Shown piece by piece: positions 63,585 through 64,000 of a stretch of DNA of 64,000 nucleotides. The DNA is from Alteromonas naphthalenivorans (GTDB lineage: Bacteria > Pseudomonadota > Gammaproteobacteria > Enterobacterales > Alteromonadaceae). Every line of letters starts with the position of its first letter. The stretch's first letter is position 1. The stretch lies in assembly GCF_000213655.1 (NCBI RefSeq), contig NC_015554.1, positions 3,596,001 through 3,660,000 of the forward strand, given 5' to 3'. The notes beneath the pieces are model-generated. The model saw only the letters and a program-made list of their open reading frames with translations. It was not told the DNA's origin and did no database searches. Both the position numbers and the translations under genes were made by a program.

Positions 63585-64000
63585 GTGTTGCTGTTAATTG
63601 ATAATTTCGATTCATTTACTCACAATCTAGCCCGTTACCTTACTGAATTAGGTGCTTGCGTTAAAGTGGTGAGAAATAATGCCCTTAGCATTGCCGATAT
63701 AGAAGCCTTATCGCCAAGTCATTTAGTGATTTCACCCGGCCCCTGCACACCTAATGAGTCAGGAATTAGCGTAGAGGCAATTAAGCACTTCGCTGGGAAA
63801 ATTCCATTACTTGGTGTGTGCTTAGGCCATCAAGCCATCGGCCAGGTTTTTGGTGCTTCTGTTATCGGTGCAAAAGAAATTAAGCACGGCAAAACCTCTG
63901 CGCTCTTTCATAAAAACCGAGGCCTGTTTAATGGGTTTGAACAAGGTTACGCGGTAACTCGCTATCACTCATTGGTGCTTGATGAAAACCACTTCCCTAA
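63585..64000 (+). CDS. pabA: Glutamine amidotransferase component II (PabA/TrpG type), cut at window end
   Basis: The first 138 codons of a class I glutamine amidotransferase that supplies ammonia to aminodeoxychorismate or anthranilate synthase. Seen are LLLIDNFDSFTHNLARYL at the start, ISPGPCTPNESGIS, and the nucleophile Cys79 in GVCLGHQAIGQVFG. The start is the GTG at 63585, with AGGTT upstream. PabA and TrpG cannot be fully told apart; the SPGPCTPNESGIS form and a stand-alone place after trpS favour PabA, which may also serve both pathways. Rest of the gene lies outside the window. Confidence 0.85.
   Translation, partial: MLLLIDNFDSFTHNLARYLTELGACVKVVRNNALSIADIEALSPSHLVISPGPCTPNESGISVEAIKHFAGKIPLLGVCLGHQAIGQVFGASVIGAKEIKHGKTSALFHKNRGLFNGFEQGYAVTRYHSLVLDENHFP

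Overview
The window looks like core chromosome of a marine gammaproteobacterium of the order Alteromonadales, most like Alteromonas or a near relative. The reasons are the gene order (mrcA, then pilMNOPQ-aroK-aroB-damX-dam-rpe-trpS; yibN-grxC-secB-gpsA; orn divergent from rsgA-psd; a single argCBFGH-argA run), a MaoP (DUF413) protein together with Dam methylase, a TIGR02001-type porin, an Alteromonadales-style TonB receptor, and moderately AT-rich DNA. I see no insertion sequence, prophage, integrase or CRISPR array.

Layout. 1-5.1 kb: edge of an exported protein, tatABC, an unrecognised exported protein and ilvI-ilvH. 5.2-11.7 kb: maoP, a hot-dog thioesterase-like protein, a TPR-sulfotransferase, a TonB-dependent receptor broken by one in-frame stop, and a two-gene tRNA-Gly operon followed by two decayed copies of the tRNA 3' part. 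11.7-16.7 kb: orn, rsgA, psd, a DMT exporter, a glycerophosphodiesterase and a MerC-domain protein. 17-22.8 kb: yibQ, a small unknown gene, envC, yibN, grxC, secB, gpsA and trmL. 22.9-30.6 kb: a lysophospholipase-like hydrolase, a CpxA/CpxR pair divergent from a CpxP/Spy-like protein, flgH-flgT, a low-complexity protein and mgsA. 30.6-37.8 kb: the arginine operon with a long leader. 37.9-46.3 kb: a GGDEF/EAL protein, a hydrolase, a TetR-flanked flavoprotein/DUF2855 pair, yghU and a gene-poor stretch. 46.3-64 kb: maeA, mrcA, type IV pilus assembly genes, shikimate genes, damX-dam, a three-gene minus-strand block, rpe, trpS and the start of a pabA/trpG-type amidotransferase.

How the genes work together. 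tatABC forms a complete twin-arginine translocase. ilvIH is an acetolactate synthase. argC-B-F-G-H-A covers arginine synthesis apart from argD and argE. pilMNOPQ is the inner-membrane to outer-membrane axis of a type IV pilus. EnvC, YibQ, PBP1a and DamX serve the cell wall and division. CpxA-CpxR-CpxP is an envelope-stress circuit with a visible CpxR-box-like site.

The most interesting regulation is in front of argC: an ARG-box-like pair at 21-bp spacing, a 41-codon leader ORF with an Arg-Arg-Arg run and a final Arg codon, and an 18-bp hairpin with seven Ts starting two bases after the leader stop codon. This looks like an undescribed translation-linked attenuator layered on ArgR control. Other strong points are tRNA-Gly 3'-end repeats that parallel the E. 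coli tyrT/RtT arrangement, a sigma-54 promoter with NtrC-like sites before the TIGR02001 porin, and two tandem palindromes that look like TetR operators.
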